This document shows positions 26,052-39,000 of a DNA stretch of 64,000 nucleotides, one piece after another. This DNA comes from Actinophytocola sp036402745. Lineage in GTDB: Bacteria; Actinomycetota; Actinomycetes; Mycobacteriales; Pseudonocardiaceae. Below the pieces are notes generated by a model. It did not search any database. It was not told the DNA's origin and saw only the letters and a program-made list of their open reading frames with translations. The translations under genes and the position numbers were made by a program. The stretch covers positions 7,335 through 71,334 of the forward strand of contig NZ_DASWSJ010000297.1 of assembly GCF_036402745.1 (NCBI RefSeq), given 5' to 3'. Numbering within the stretch: the stretch's first letter is position 1; the number at the start of each line of letters is the position of its first letter.

Positions 26052-27059
26052 GTGAACACTGCCATGGACGCGCGCTCTTGGACGACGGCGGCCCGGCTGT
26101 ACAACTCGACGGTGGCGGCGTGGGCGATCGGCGCCGCCTGGGAGCTCGGTGCGCTGGACGAGCTGGCCGAACACGGCGTGCTCGACACCTTCGAGTTCGC
26201 CACCCGGCACGACCTCGACGCGGCGTCGACCCTCGGGATGTTCCGCGCGCTCGCCGCGGTCGGCGTGGTGCGGCGCGACGACACCAAGATCGTGCCGGCG
26301 GACGCGTTCGCCGAGATCCACCAGACCCGCTCGCTGTTCCACTGGCTCGTGCGGGGCAGCGCGGAACTGTTCCGCCAGATGCCCAGCGTGCTGCGCAACG
26401 AGAACCGGGCAGGCGAGTTCTACCGCCGTGACCCGGCCGCGATCGCGTTCGCCTGCAAGGAGATCAGCACCTTCTGCTACGACCCGTGGTTCTGGTCGGC
26501 AGTGGACGGACTGGGCACCGACTTCGGCGTCGTCCTCGACCTCGGCTGCGGCAGCGGCGAGCGCCTGCGGCAGGTGCTGCACCGCCACCCCGGCACGCGT
26601 GGCATCGGCGTCGACATCGCCGGCGAGGCGCTGAAGGTGGCCGAGAAGGACGCCGCGACCGCCGGGCTCGCCGACCGGGTCACCTTCGTGGAGGAGGACA
26701 TGCTGTCCATGGCGACCAGGCCGGAGTTCGCCGACGTCGAACTGCTGACCTGCTTCATGGCCGGGCACGACCTGTGGCCACGGGAGCAGTGCGTGCGCAC
26801 GCTCCGGCGGTTCCGGGACCTGTTCCCGAACGCGCGCCGCTTCCTGATCGGCGACGCGACGAGGTCGGTCGGCATCCCCGACGACGAGCTGCCGGTGTTC
26901 ATGCTCGGTTTCGAGGTCGCGCACGACATGATGGGCGCCTTCATGCCCACCGTCGAGGATTGGGAGTCCGTCTTCGCCGACGGCGGCTGGCGGCTGCGGC
27001 GCAAACACACCATCGACATGGTGGCCAGCGAGGTCATCTTCGAGCTCGAGCGCCGGTGA
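26052..27059 (+). CDS. SAM-dependent methyltransferase, MppJ/SgvM-like (alpha-keto acid C-methyltransferase candidate)
   Basis: A 335-residue class I methyltransferase with an N-terminal helical dimerisation domain and a Rossmann core; the SAM motif is VLDLGCGSGERL. Later segments CFMAGHDLWPRE and LGFEVAHDMMG carry histidines that, from memory of MppJ-type enzymes, match the two His residues of a ferric centre that binds alpha-keto acids. Such enzymes methylate the beta carbon of phenylpyruvate or 4-methyl-2-oxovalerate before transamination. A branched-chain aminotransferase (51343) in the same operon fits that route. GTG 26052 was chosen for the GAGAGGA seven bases upstream; ATG 26064 is possible. 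An O- or other C-methyltransferase cannot be excluded. Confidence 0.7.
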   Translation: MNTAMDARSWTTAARLYNSTVAAWAIGAAWELGALDELAEHGVLDTFEFATRHDLDAASTLGMFRALAAVGVVRRDDTKIVPADAFAEIHQTRSLFHWLVRGSAELFRQMPSVLRNENRAGEFYRRDPAAIAFACKEISTFCYDPWFWSAVDGLGTDFGVVLDLGCGSGERLRQVLHRHPGTRGIGVDIAGEALKVAEKDAATAGLADRVTFVEEDMLSMATRPEFADVELLTCFMAGHDLWPREQCVRTLRRFRDLFPNARRFLIGDATRSVGIPDDELPVFMLGFEVAHDMMGAFMPTVEDWESVFADGGWRLRRKHTIDMVASEVIFELERR

Positions 27060-27064
27060 TCGGG

Positions 27065-30000
27065 ATGTCGGTCGACACGATGCCTGCCCGGCTGTCCACA
27101 CCGGACGGTCAGTGGTCATGGCAGGGACAGGCGCCCGCCGTGCCGGGCGGCCGCGCGCGGGACGACCTGTTCGAGGCGGTGCTGGTCGCGCTGGTGCTGC
27201 GCTACAACCGCGACGAGGAGCGGACCGCGCGGTCGTCCGTCGTGGACCTGATGGCCGGTCTCGATGCCGCGCGCGCCGGGCTCACGCTGGCGAGGGATCT
27301 GCGCGTCGCGTTCGCTCGCGACGGCGGGGAGGCCGCGGAGGTCCTGCTGCACACCGCCGAGGCCGGCGACACCGTCCACTTCAGACTGCGGTTCGACACC
27401 GCCGCGCTCGCCCCGGAGCCGGCGGCCCGGCTGGCCGCCAACTACCGGACCCTGCTCGCGGACGCGGTGGCCCGGCCGGGCACACCGATCGCGCAGCTGC
27501 GGCTGCTGTCCGACGAGGACCGCCGCTACCTGCAGGACACCCTCGCCGGGGCCGACTGGCCCTACCTGCGCGACGCGTCGATCCACTCGCTGGTCGAGAC
27601 CCAGGCGACGCTGACACCGGACGCGACCGCCGTCGAGTGCGCCGGTGAGACGCTCACCTACGGGCAGCTGAACAGCCGCGCGAACCAGGTGGCCCGCGCG
27701 CTCCTGGCCGGTGGGGCCGCGCCGGGCGACAGGATCGGCGTTCCGGCGGGCACGTCGCTGCAGACACCGGTATTGCTGCTGGCGATCCACAAGGCGGGCT
27801 GCGCGTACGTGCCCGTCAGCGAGCCCGCGCCGGCACTCGACGCGCTGCTCGCGGCGGCGGAGGGCATGCCTGCCGGGAACCTGGACCACGAGGTGGCGGC
27901 CACCGCCACCGCGCACGTGCTCGGCACGTCCGGTGCGGTCGCGTCCGCCGGCGAGGTCGTGGTCGCGCACCGCAACGTAGTCGCGATGCTCGCATGGGCG
28001 TGGGAGACCTTCACGTGGGACGACACCGCGCGGGTGCCGCTGGCGGCGGACCTCGCCACCACCCGTTCGGTCTTCGAGCTGTGGTGCCCGCTCACGATGG
28101 GCGGCTGCGTGGTCGTCGGCGCCCCCGACGAGCCGGGCACCCGGCCCACCCTCGTCAACGTCACACCCGGCGAACTGGACCGGTTGCTGGCGGCGGACGC
28201 GATGCCGCCGACCGCGGCGGCGCTCACGGTCGCCGGCGGGCAGGTCGACCAGGGGACGATCGCCGAGGTGTTCGCGCGGACGAAGGTCCGGACGCTGCAC
28301 CAGGTGTACGGGCCGGTCGAGACCACCGGCTACGCGACGAGCACCCGGCTGACCGGGCCGGTGCCGGGCGAGCCGACGATCGGCAGGCCCATCCACAACA
28401 CGCGTGCCTACCTGCTCGACGGGCACGGCAACCTCGTGCCGCGCGGCGCCGTCGGCGAGCTGCACCTCTGCGGTGACATTATCGCGGCCAGGGACGGCGC
28501 GGTGTACACGTGCGGGCCGGAGGACACCGACGAGTTCCACACCCTGTTCCGCACCGGCGACCTCGCGCGCTGGACCGAGTCCGGCGAGCTGTGCCTCGTG
28601 CGCCGCGACCAGGACGAGCCCGCCGGAAGTCCACGGCGGACGGACGTGGAACAGGTCCTCTGCCAGGTGTTCGCCGAGGTGCTCGACGAGCCGGAGGTCT
28701 ACCCGGACGACGACTTCTTCGACCTGAACGGCGACTCGCTGTCCGGCGCCAAGGTTGTCAGCCGGATCCGCGCACTGCTCGGCGTCGACCTGTCGATCCG
28801 CACCCTGTTCGAGGAGCGCACCCCGGAGGGGCTCGCCCGCCGGGTAGAGACGGCCGAGCGGGCGAGGACGGCGCTGGCGCCGCGGCCACGCCCGGACCGG
28901 CTGCCGCTCTCGTTCGCCCAGCAGCGGCTGTGGTTCCTCGACCGGCTCGAAGGGCCGAGCCCGACCTACAACGTGCCGCTCGTGTACCGCCTCACCGGCG
29001 AGGTGGACCACGGTGCGCTCGCGGACGCGCTTGCCGACGTCGTGGACCGGCACGAGAGCCTGCGGACGGTGTTCCCGGAGGTGGACGGCAGGCCGGTGCA
29101 GCTGGTCGTGCCGCAGGGCCGCGTCCGCCCGGAGTTCACCGCGGTCCGGGTCGAGCCCGCCGAGGCGGAGGACCGGCTGCGGGAGGCCGCCGGGTACGCG
29201 TTCGACCTGGAGCGCGAGATCCCGGTCCGGGGATGGCTGCTCACCAGCGCGCCCGGCGAGCACGTGCTCCTGGTGCTCGTCCACCACATCGCCGCGGACG
29301 AGTGGTCGAAGGCACCGCTCGCGCGGGACCTCGCGACCGCGTACGCGGCACGCCGCCACGACCGGAGTCCAGTGTGGACACCGCTGCCCGTGCAGTACGC
29401 CGACTACACGCTGTGGCAGCGGGAACTGCTCGGCGACGCGAGCGACCAGGACAGCGCCGTCGCCGCACAGCTGCGGTTCTGGACCGGTGCGCTCGCCGGG
29501 CTGCCGGACGAGATCGGCCTGCCTTTCGACCGCCCCCGGTCGGCGGCGCCCACCTACCGGGGCGACCTCGTCTCGTGCCGGCTCGACGCGGCCGTCCACG
29601 CGCGGCTGGCCGAGCTCGCGCGGCGCACCGGCACCACCATGTTCATGCTGTTCCACACCGGATTCGCGGTGCTGCTCGCGAAGCTGTCCGGCGGCGTCGA
29701 CATCCCCGTCGGCACCCCGGTGGCCGGCCGCGCGGACGAGCCCCTCGACGAGCTGGTCGGGTTCTTCGTCAACACGGTGGTGCTGCGTGCCGACCTGTCC
29801 GGCAACCCCACCTTCGCCGAGCTGCTCGCGCGGGTCAGCGAGGCCGACCTGAACGCGTTGGCCCACCAGGACATCCCGTTCGAGCAGCTGGTCCGCGAGC
29901 TCAACCCGGACCGGACCGTCGGGCGCAACCCGCTGTTCCAGGTGTCGATGACCGCGCAGCCGGTGGACACCGCGCTGTCGCTGCCCGGCGTGACCGCGAC

Positions 30001-33000
30001 CGGCCAAACCCGCGTGTTCGGCGTGTCGCGTTTCGACATGAACATCAACTTCGACGAGCGCCACACCGCCGACGGCGCCCCGGCCGGGGTCGAGTGCCTC
30101 GTCGAGTTCAGCACCGACCTGTTCGACCGCGCGACCGTCGAGGCGATCGGCGCCCGGCTGGTCCGCGTGTTCGCCGCGGCGGCCGACGACCCGGGCACGC
30201 GCCTTGGCGACATCGACGTGCTCGACGCCGAGGAGCGCATCAGGATCCTCGTCGACTGGAACGGCAGCGCCTTCGAGGTCCCCGAGACCACCCTGCCCGC
30301 GTTGCTGGAGGCGCAGGTGGCCCGCACGCCGGACGCGACGGCGGTGCGGATGGGCGACACCACGCTGACCTACACCGAGCTGAACGCGCGGGCCAACCAG
30401 CTTGCCCGCCACCTCATCGCGCAGGGTGTCGGGCCGGAGTCCCGGGTCGCGCTGCGGATGGCACGGTCGGCCGACCTGGTCGTCGCGGTATGGGCGGTGC
30501 TGAAGGCAGGCGCGGCGTACGTGCCGATCGACACCGCCTACCCCGCCGACCGGGTCGAGTTCATGCTCGCTGACGCCAAGCCCACGGTGCTGCTGACCGG
30601 GCTCGCCGGCGTCGCGCACCTGCCCGCGACCGACATCACCGACGCCGACCGGCTCACGCCGCTGCTGCCGGCGCACCCGTGCTACGTCATCTACACGTCG
30701 GGCTCGACCGGGGTGCCCAAGGCCGTCGCCATGCCCGCGGGTGCGCTCGTGAACCTCGTCGTGTGGTGGACCGCCGTCGAACCACCCGCGACGATCCCGC
30801 AGTTCTCCGCGATCAGCTTTGACGTCTCCGCCATGGAGATCCTCATCGCGACCTGCGGCGGTGGCACGGTCGTGATCCCCGGCGACGAGATCCGCAAGGA
30901 CGCGGAGCGGTTCGTCGAGTTCATGGCCGAGCAGGGCGTCAACGACCTGACGTTCGTGCCGAACCTGGTGCTGAACGCGGTCTGCGAGGCGGCGAACGCC
31001 GCCGGGGTGACGCTGCCGGAGCTGCACCGCGTCGGCCAGGGCGGCGAGGCCCTGCACCTCACGGCGGCGGTGCGCGAGTTCTTCGCCGCGGGCAGTGCGC
31101 ACCGGCAGCTGGTCAACGGCTACGGCCCGACCGAGACGCACATGGCCACCGAATTCAAGATGCCGAGGTCGGTCGCGGAGTGGCCGGACGAGCCGCCCAT
31201 CGGCGGGCCGATTGCCAACACCCTCCTGTTCGTGCTGGACCGGTGGCTGCGACCGGTGCCGCCGGGGGTGGTCGGCGAGCTGTACATCGGCGGCGCGCAA
31301 CTGGCCCGCGGGTACTTCAACCGGCCCGGCCTGACCGCGGAGCGGTTCGTGGCGTGCCCGTTCGGCGCGCCGGGGGAGCGGATGTACCGCACCGGCGACC
31401 TGGTCCGCTGGCGTGCCGACGGCGAGCTGCTGTTCGTCGGCCGAGGCGACCACCAGGTGAAGGTGCGTGGTTTCCGCATCGAGCTTGGCGAGATCGAGGC
31501 GGTGCTGCGCGGGCACCCGGACGTCGGGCAGGCGGAGGTGGTCGCCGTCGAGGACCGGCCGGAGGTCAAGCGGGTGGTGGCCTACGTGGTGCCCGCGAGC
31601 GTGGACATGCAGGCCCCGCAGCCGAGGTTGCTGCACAAGTTCATGTCGAGCAGGCTGCCGGACTTCATGGTCCCGTCGGCGTTCGTCGTCCTCGACCACC
31701 TGCCCCGCAACCCGAACGGAAAGCTGGACCGCGCCAGGTTGCCGCTGCCTGCGGCACAGGTCGGTGGGCGCGCGCCGCGCACGCGGGTGGAGACCGTGCT
31801 GTGCGAGACCTTCGCCGACGTCATCGAGGTGCCCACGATCGGTGTCGAGGACGACTTCTTCGCGCTCGGCGGGCACTCCCTGACCGCGACCAAGCTGATG
31901 AGCAGGCTGCGCACGCGGCTGCGGGTGGACCTGCCGATCAAGGCGCTGTTCGACGAACGCACCCCGGCCGGCCTCGCGCGGCTCGTCGAGACCGCCGCGA
32001 GGGCGAGCGTGCCGCTGACGCCGAAAGCCCGGCCCGAGCGGGTGCCGCTGTCGTTCGCGCAGCAGCGGCTGTGGTTCCTCGACCGGCTCGAAGGGCCCAG
32101 CCCCACCTACAACAACCCGCTGGTGTCCCGGCTGACCGGCCCGCTCGACCACGAGGCCCTCCGGGCCGCGCTCGGCGACGTCATCGGCAGGCACGAGAGC
32201 CTGCGCACCGTCTTCCCCGAGGTCGACGGGCAGCCGGTGCAACACGTGCTCTCAGTGACAGAGGCCGCCCCGGCGTTGGTGGTGGAGCGGGTCGACCCGG
32301 CCGACGTGGCCGGCCGGCTGCGGGCGACCGCGGCCAGGCCGTTCGACCTCGCCACCGAGCCACCCATCCGGACCTGGCTGTTCCGGACCGGCCGGGACGA
32401 GCACGTGCTCATGATCCTCATCCACCACGTCGCGACCGACGGCTGGTCCATGCGGCCGCTGATCCGCGACCTCGGTATGGCGTACGAGGCCCGCCGCGCA
32501 GGCAGCGCACCCGAGTGGGCCCCGCTGCCCGTGCAGTACGTGGACTACACGTTGTGGCAACGGGAAATGCTCGGTGAGGTGTCCGCGCCGACCCGCGCCG
32601 GGGCGGCGCACCTCACGTACTGGACCGAGGCGCTCGCCGGCCTGCCGGACGAGATCGCGCTGCCGCTGGACCGGTCGCGGCCGCCGATGTCGACCTACCG
32701 CGGCGCGGTCGTGCCGTTCACCGTCGACGCCGCGACGCACGCCCGGCTGACCGAGCTGGCCAAGGACACCGGCACGACGACGTTCATGGTGTTCCAGACC
32801 GCGGTGGCCGCGTTGCTCGGCAAGCTGACCGGGGGCACGGACATCCCCGTCGGCACCCCGGTCGCGGGCCGCCCGGACGAGGCGCTGCACGACCTCATCG
32901 GGTTCTTCGTGAACACGGTGGTACTGCGTGCGGACCTGTCCGGCGACCCGACCTTCGCCGAGCTGCTCGCCCGCGTGCGCGACAATGCGCTCGCCGCGTT

Positions 33001-36000
33001 CGCGCACCAGGACATCCCGTTCGAGCAGGTGGTCGAGGCGATCAACCCGACCCGCTCCCTGGCCCGCAACCCGCTGTTCCAGGTGCTGATGCCGTTCAAC
33101 AGCAACCTGGACTCGACCTCGGTCGGCCTGCCGGGGCTCGTGATGCGCCCGGAGCAGGCGCCGCTCGACATCGCCAAGGTCGACCTGTCGTTCAACCTGC
33201 GCGAGGAGTTCGGCGAGGCGGGCGAACCGCTCGGGGTGGACGGCGAGCTGCAGTACAGCACCGACCTGTTCGAGGAGCGCACGATCGTCGAGATCGGCGA
33301 GCGGCTGCACCGGGTGCTCGCCGCGATGGTCACCGGACCGGCGACCCGGCTGTCCGAAGTGGACGTCCTCGGGATGCGTGAGCGCACGCGGCTGCTGGTG
33401 GACTGGAGCGGCGCGAAGGGCTACGTCGAGGCGCCGCGCACGCCCGCACACGTCCTGTTCGAGGAGCAGTCCGCGCGCACGCCAGGCGCCACCGCGGTCG
33501 TGTGCGGTGACGAGGAGATCACCTACGGCGAACTCGACACCCGCGCCCGCCTGCTGGCCGCGTACCTGGCCGAGCAGGGCGTCGGGGAGGAGGACCGGGT
33601 CGCGGTGGTGCTGCCCCGCTCGGTCGACCTGGTGGTCGCGCTGCTCGCGGTGTGGAAGGCGGGCGCGGCCTACGTGCCGATCGACCCCGGCCACCCCGAC
33701 GAGCGGATCGCGTACGTGATCGCCGACGCCGCGCCGAAGCACACGCTGACCGGCGCCGTCGACCTGGCGGACAGGTCCGTGCCAGGACCCGGCCGTTCGG
33801 TCGCGGTCGACGCCCCGGCATACGTGATCTATACGTCCGGGTCGACGGGCCGCCCCAAGGGCGTCGTCGCGACACACGGCAACCTCGTGAGCCTGCTGCA
33901 CGCCATGGGTGAGCGCCTCCCCGTCGGGCCGGGGGACGCGTTCCTCGCGCTCACCACCATCGGTTTCGACATCGCGGGTCTGGAGCTGTTCCTGCCGCTC
34001 ACCACCGGCGCCACCGTCGTGCTCGCCACCGAGGTCGCTGCCCGCGACCCGAAGGAGGTGCTGCGCCTCGTCGCGCGGCACGGCGTGACCTCCGCACAGG
34101 CCACACCGAGCCTGTGGCGGGAGGTCCTGGCCGAACCGGACGACGGCTTGTCCACAGTGGACGTTCTGGTCGGCGGCGAGCCGCTGCCGGACGACCTCGC
34201 GGAGCTGATCGCCGCGCGCTGCCGGTCGGTGACCAACGTGTACGGCCCGACCGAGACCACGATCTGGTCGACCTGCGCGCCCGTGACCGGCGGCGCGGTC
34301 ACCGTCGGCGGCCCGCTGTCCAACACGAGGGCCTACGTGCTCGACGCCGCCCTCACACCGGTGCCGCGTGGCGTGACCGGCGAGCTGTACCTGGCGGGCG
34401 CCGGGGTGACCCGCGGGTACTTCGACCGGCCCGCGTTGACCGCGGCCCGGTTCGTGGCGTGCCCGTTCGGCGCGCCGGGGGAGCGGATGTACCGGACCGG
34501 CGACCTCGTGCGCTGGGACGCGGACGGCAGGCTGGTGTTCCTGGGCCGCGCCGACGACCAGGTGAAGCTGCGCGGGTTCCGCGTCGAGCTGGGCGAGGTC
34601 GAGTCCGTTCTGCGTGAGCAGCCGGGCGTGGCGGACGCGGCGGCCGCGATCCACCGGTTCGGTCCCGGTGACGAGCGGCTCGTCGGCTATGTGCGGACCG
34701 AGCCGGGCGCCACCGTCGACCCGGCGTCGGTGCGGGCACGCGCCGCACGCGTGCTGCCGGACTACATGGTGCCGGTCGCGGTGCTGGTGCTGGACGGCTT
34801 TCCCTTGTCGCCCAACGGGAAGCTGGCCCGCTCGGTGTTGCCCGTCCCCGAGTTCCCGGCAGGCGCGACCGGCCGCGAGCCGCGCACGCCACGTGAGAAG
34901 GTGCTCGCCGAGCTGTTCGCCGAGGTGCTCGGCCTGCCACGGGTCGGGGTCGACGACGACTTCTTCGCCCTCGGCGGGCACTCCCTGCTCGCCACCCGCC
35001 TGGTCGGCAGGATCCGCGCGCTGCTGGGCGTTGAGATCTCGATCCGCGCGGTCTTCGACGCGCCACGCGTCGAGGCGCTGGCCGCCCGCTCGCACGAGGA
35101 CGCACCGGTGCGGCCCGCGCTGCTCCGCGTCGCGGACCGGCCGGCCGCGCCGCCGCTGTCCTATGCGCAGCGCAGGCTCTGGTTCATCGACCGGTTCGAA
35201 GGCCCCTCGGCCACGTACAACGTCCCGCTGGTCCTGCGCATGGCCGGGACCCTCGACTCGGCCGCGCTCGCGGCGGCGGTGCGGGACGTGGTGGCACGGC
35301 ACGAAAGCCTGCGCACCCTGTTCGAGCAGGACGGGAACGGCACGCCGGTGCAGCGGATCCTGCCCGTCGGCGAGCAGGTCCCGGACGTGTCGCTGGTGAC
35401 CGTGGCGGCGGAGGACGTCGACGAGGTGGTCCACGACGCGGTCACCCACCGGTTCGACCTCGAGGCCGAGATCCCGCTGCGCGCGTGCGTCCTGCGGCTG
35501 TCTCCCGAGGACCACCTGCTCGTCCTCACGCTGCACCACATCGCGAGCGACGGCGGCTCCGTCGCCCCGCTGGCACGGGACATCTCGACGGCCTACCTGG
35601 CCCGCCGGGACGGTCACGAGCCGGACTGGCCCGAGCTGCCGGTGCAGTACGTGGACTACACGCTGTGGCAGGACGAGCTGCTCGGTGACGAGAACGACCG
35701 GAACAGCCTGCTGTCCACGCAGTTTGCCTACTGGCAGGCCGAGCTGGCCGGCGTGCCCCAGCCGCTGCAGCTGCCCACCGACCGGCCGCGGCCGGCGGTG
35801 GCGAGCTACCGGGGCGACGCGGTCGACTTCACCGTCGAACCCGCGCTGCTCGCCGCGGTCGAGGACCTGGCCGGCGAGCGGGGCGTGACCGTCGCGATGG
35901 TGCTGCAGGCCGCGCTCGCCGTGCTGCTGCGCCAGCTCGGCGGCGGGGACGACCTGACCATCGGCTCACCCATCGCGGGCCGCACCGACCAGGCGCTCGC

Positions 36001-39000
36001 GGATCTGGTCGGGTTCTTCGCCAACACCTGGGTGCTGCGCGTCGACCTGGCCGGTGACCCGTCGTTCGAACGGGTGCTCGCACAGGTGCGGGACAAGGCG
36101 CTGGTCGCCTACGACACGCAGGACGCGCCGTTCGAGCGTCTCGTCGAGCTGCTGAACCCGGTCCGCTCGACCGCGCACCACCCGCTGTTCCAGGTGATGT
36201 TCGCCTGGCAGAACAACGAGGTGCCCGAGTTCGACCTGCCCGGCCTGCACGTGGCGTTCGAGCAGACGACAACCGGCACGGCCAAGTTCGACCTGTTCGT
36301 CAACCTCGCCGAGGCCGGCGACGGCGGCGCGGCCGGCGTGATCGAGTACGCCACCGACCTGTTCGACCGGGACACGGTGGCCGGGCTCGCGGACCGGTTC
36401 ACCCGGGTGCTGCGGCAGGTCGTCGCGAGCCCGGCGGCGCCGGTCAGCGCGGTGGACGTGTTCGTCGCCGGTGAGCGGGAGCGGCTGCTGGACATCGCGG
36501 GCACGACCGCCCCCGTCCCGGTCAGCACCGTCGCGGACCTCGTCGAGCGGCAGGCCGCCGCCACCCCGGACGCACCGGCGCTCGCGTTCGACGGCGAGTG
36601 GCTGACCTACCGGGAGCTGAACACGCGGGCCAACCGGCTGGCGCACTGGCTTCTCGGACAGGGCGTGGCCGCAGAGCGGCGGGTCGCCGTGCGGCTGCCG
36701 CGCTCCGCCGACCTCGTGGTGGCACTGCTCGCGGTGCTCAAGGCGGACGGCGTGTTCGTGCCGGTCGACCCGGACTTCCCGCCCGCCCGCGTCGCCGCGG
36801 TGCTCGCGGACTCCGCCCCGGTGCTGGTGGTCGACGCCGACGTGCTGGCCATGGACCTGACCGCGCAGCCCGGCACCCACCCGGCACGCGGGCCGGTCGC
36901 GCAGGACGCCGCGGCGTACGTGCTGTACACGTCCGGCTCGACCGGTAGGCCGAAGGGGGTCGTCGTGCCGCACGGCGCGATGGTCAACCTCCTCGTGTCG
37001 ATGGGCGACCAACTGGCGATGACGGCCGAGGACCGGCTGCTCGCGGTGACGACGATCGCGTTCGACATCGCGGTGATGGAGGTGTTCCTGCCGCTGGTGA
37101 CCGGCGCGGCCCTCGTGGTCGCGGAGAAGGAGGCGGTGCTCTCGCCCGCCGCGCTGCTCGACCTCGTCGACACGGCAGGTATCACCGTCCTGCAGGCGAC
37201 CCCGTCGCTGTGGCGGATGCTCGCCGCGCACGGTGACGGTGACGGGGTTGCCCGGTTGCGGGGCGTCCGCGTCGCCATGGTCGGCGGCGAGGCGCTGCGG
37301 CCGGACCTCGCCGCGACGCTCGCCGACCTCGCCGACCTCGCCGTCAACGGGTACGGCCCCACGGAGGCGACGATCTACGCCACGACGTGGCCGATCTCGC
37401 GGGACACCGCGTCCCCGCCTATCGGCGGTCCGGTCACGAACGCCAGGGCCTACGTGCTGGACGGCGCGCTGCGGCTGGTGCCGCCCGGCGTGGCCGGCGA
37501 GCTGTACATGGCGGGCGCCGGGGTCGCCCGCGGCTACCTCGACCAGCCCGCGCGCACCGCGGAGCGGTTCGTCACCGACCCGTACGGCGGGCCGGGGGAG
37601 CGCATGTACCGAACCGGCGACCTCGTGCGGTGGAACGCGCACGGCGAGCTGGAGTACCTGGGCCGCGTCGACCACCAGGTCAAGGTTCGTGGGTTCCGCA
37701 TCGAGCCGGGCGAGGTCGAGGCGGCGTTGACCGCGCACCCCGAGGTCGGTCAGGCGGTGGTGATCGCACGCACCGACCAACTCGACGACCAGCGCCTGGT
37801 CGCCTACGTGGTGCCGAGCGTGACCGGCACCGAGGCCGCGGCGGATCACCAGGTCCAGGAGTGGCAGGAAGTCTACGACCAGGCGTACGAGGCCGCCGCG
37901 GCCGCGGAGTGGGGCGAGGACTTCGACCTGTGGCGGTCCAGCTATACCGGCGAGCCGATCCCGCTGCCGGAGATGCGCGACTGGCGTGACGCCGCGGTGC
38001 GGCAGATCCTGTGCGCCGCGCCGAAGCGGGTGCTGGAGATCGGCGTCGGCTCCGGATTGCTGCTGTCGCAGGTCGTCGCCGGGCACCACGTGGACGAGTA
38101 CTGGGGCACCGACTTCTCGGCGCCGGTGCTCGACCGGTTGGCCGCGCAGGTCGCACAGCAAGGGCACGACGGGACGGTGCGGCTGCGCTGCCAGCCCGCC
38201 GACGACGTGACCGGACTGCCGACGGGCTACTTCGACGCCGTGGTGCTGAACTCGGTCGCGCAGTACTTCCCGGACGCGGGCTACCTCGATCGCGTGCTCG
38301 CCGCCGCGATGACACTGCTCACGCCCGGCGGCCGCCTCGTGGTCGGCGACGTCCGCAACCTGCGCACGCTGCGTGCGCTGCGGGCCGCGATCCACCGGGC
38401 GCAGCACCCGGGCGCCACCCCGGCGGCCGTGCGTGCCGCGGTCGAACAGGCGGTGCTGGTGGAGAAGGAGCTCGTCGTCGACCCGGAGTGGTTCACGCGG
38501 TGGGCGGACGACCACGGCGTGACCGCGGTCGACATCCGGCTCAAGCCGGGCCGGGCGCACAACGAGCTGACCAGGCACCGCTACGAGGTGGTGTTCCACA
38601 AGGCGCCGGTGGCCGTCACCGACCTGTCCGGTGCGCCGGTGCTGGCCTGGGACGACGACCTCGGCGGCGACCTCGACGCGCTGGCGGAACGGTGCGCGGC
38701 GGCAGGCACCCCGGTCCGCGTCACCGGCATCCCCAACGCCCGACTGACCAGCGAGTCCGATGTGGACGGCAAGGTCGACGGGATCGACCCGGACGTGCTG
38801 GGGGACTGGGCACACGGCCACGGCTGGGCCGCGCTGACCACGTGGTCCGCCACCGCCGTGGACACCTTCGACGTGGCCGTGCTCCCGGAACCACCGGCGG
38901 GCCAGGCGATGTCGGGCCTGTTCGTGCCGTCGGGCGACGGAGTCACGGTCAACGATCCCGTGCGGGCACGGGAGATCGCGCGGCTGGTGCCGAGCCTGCG

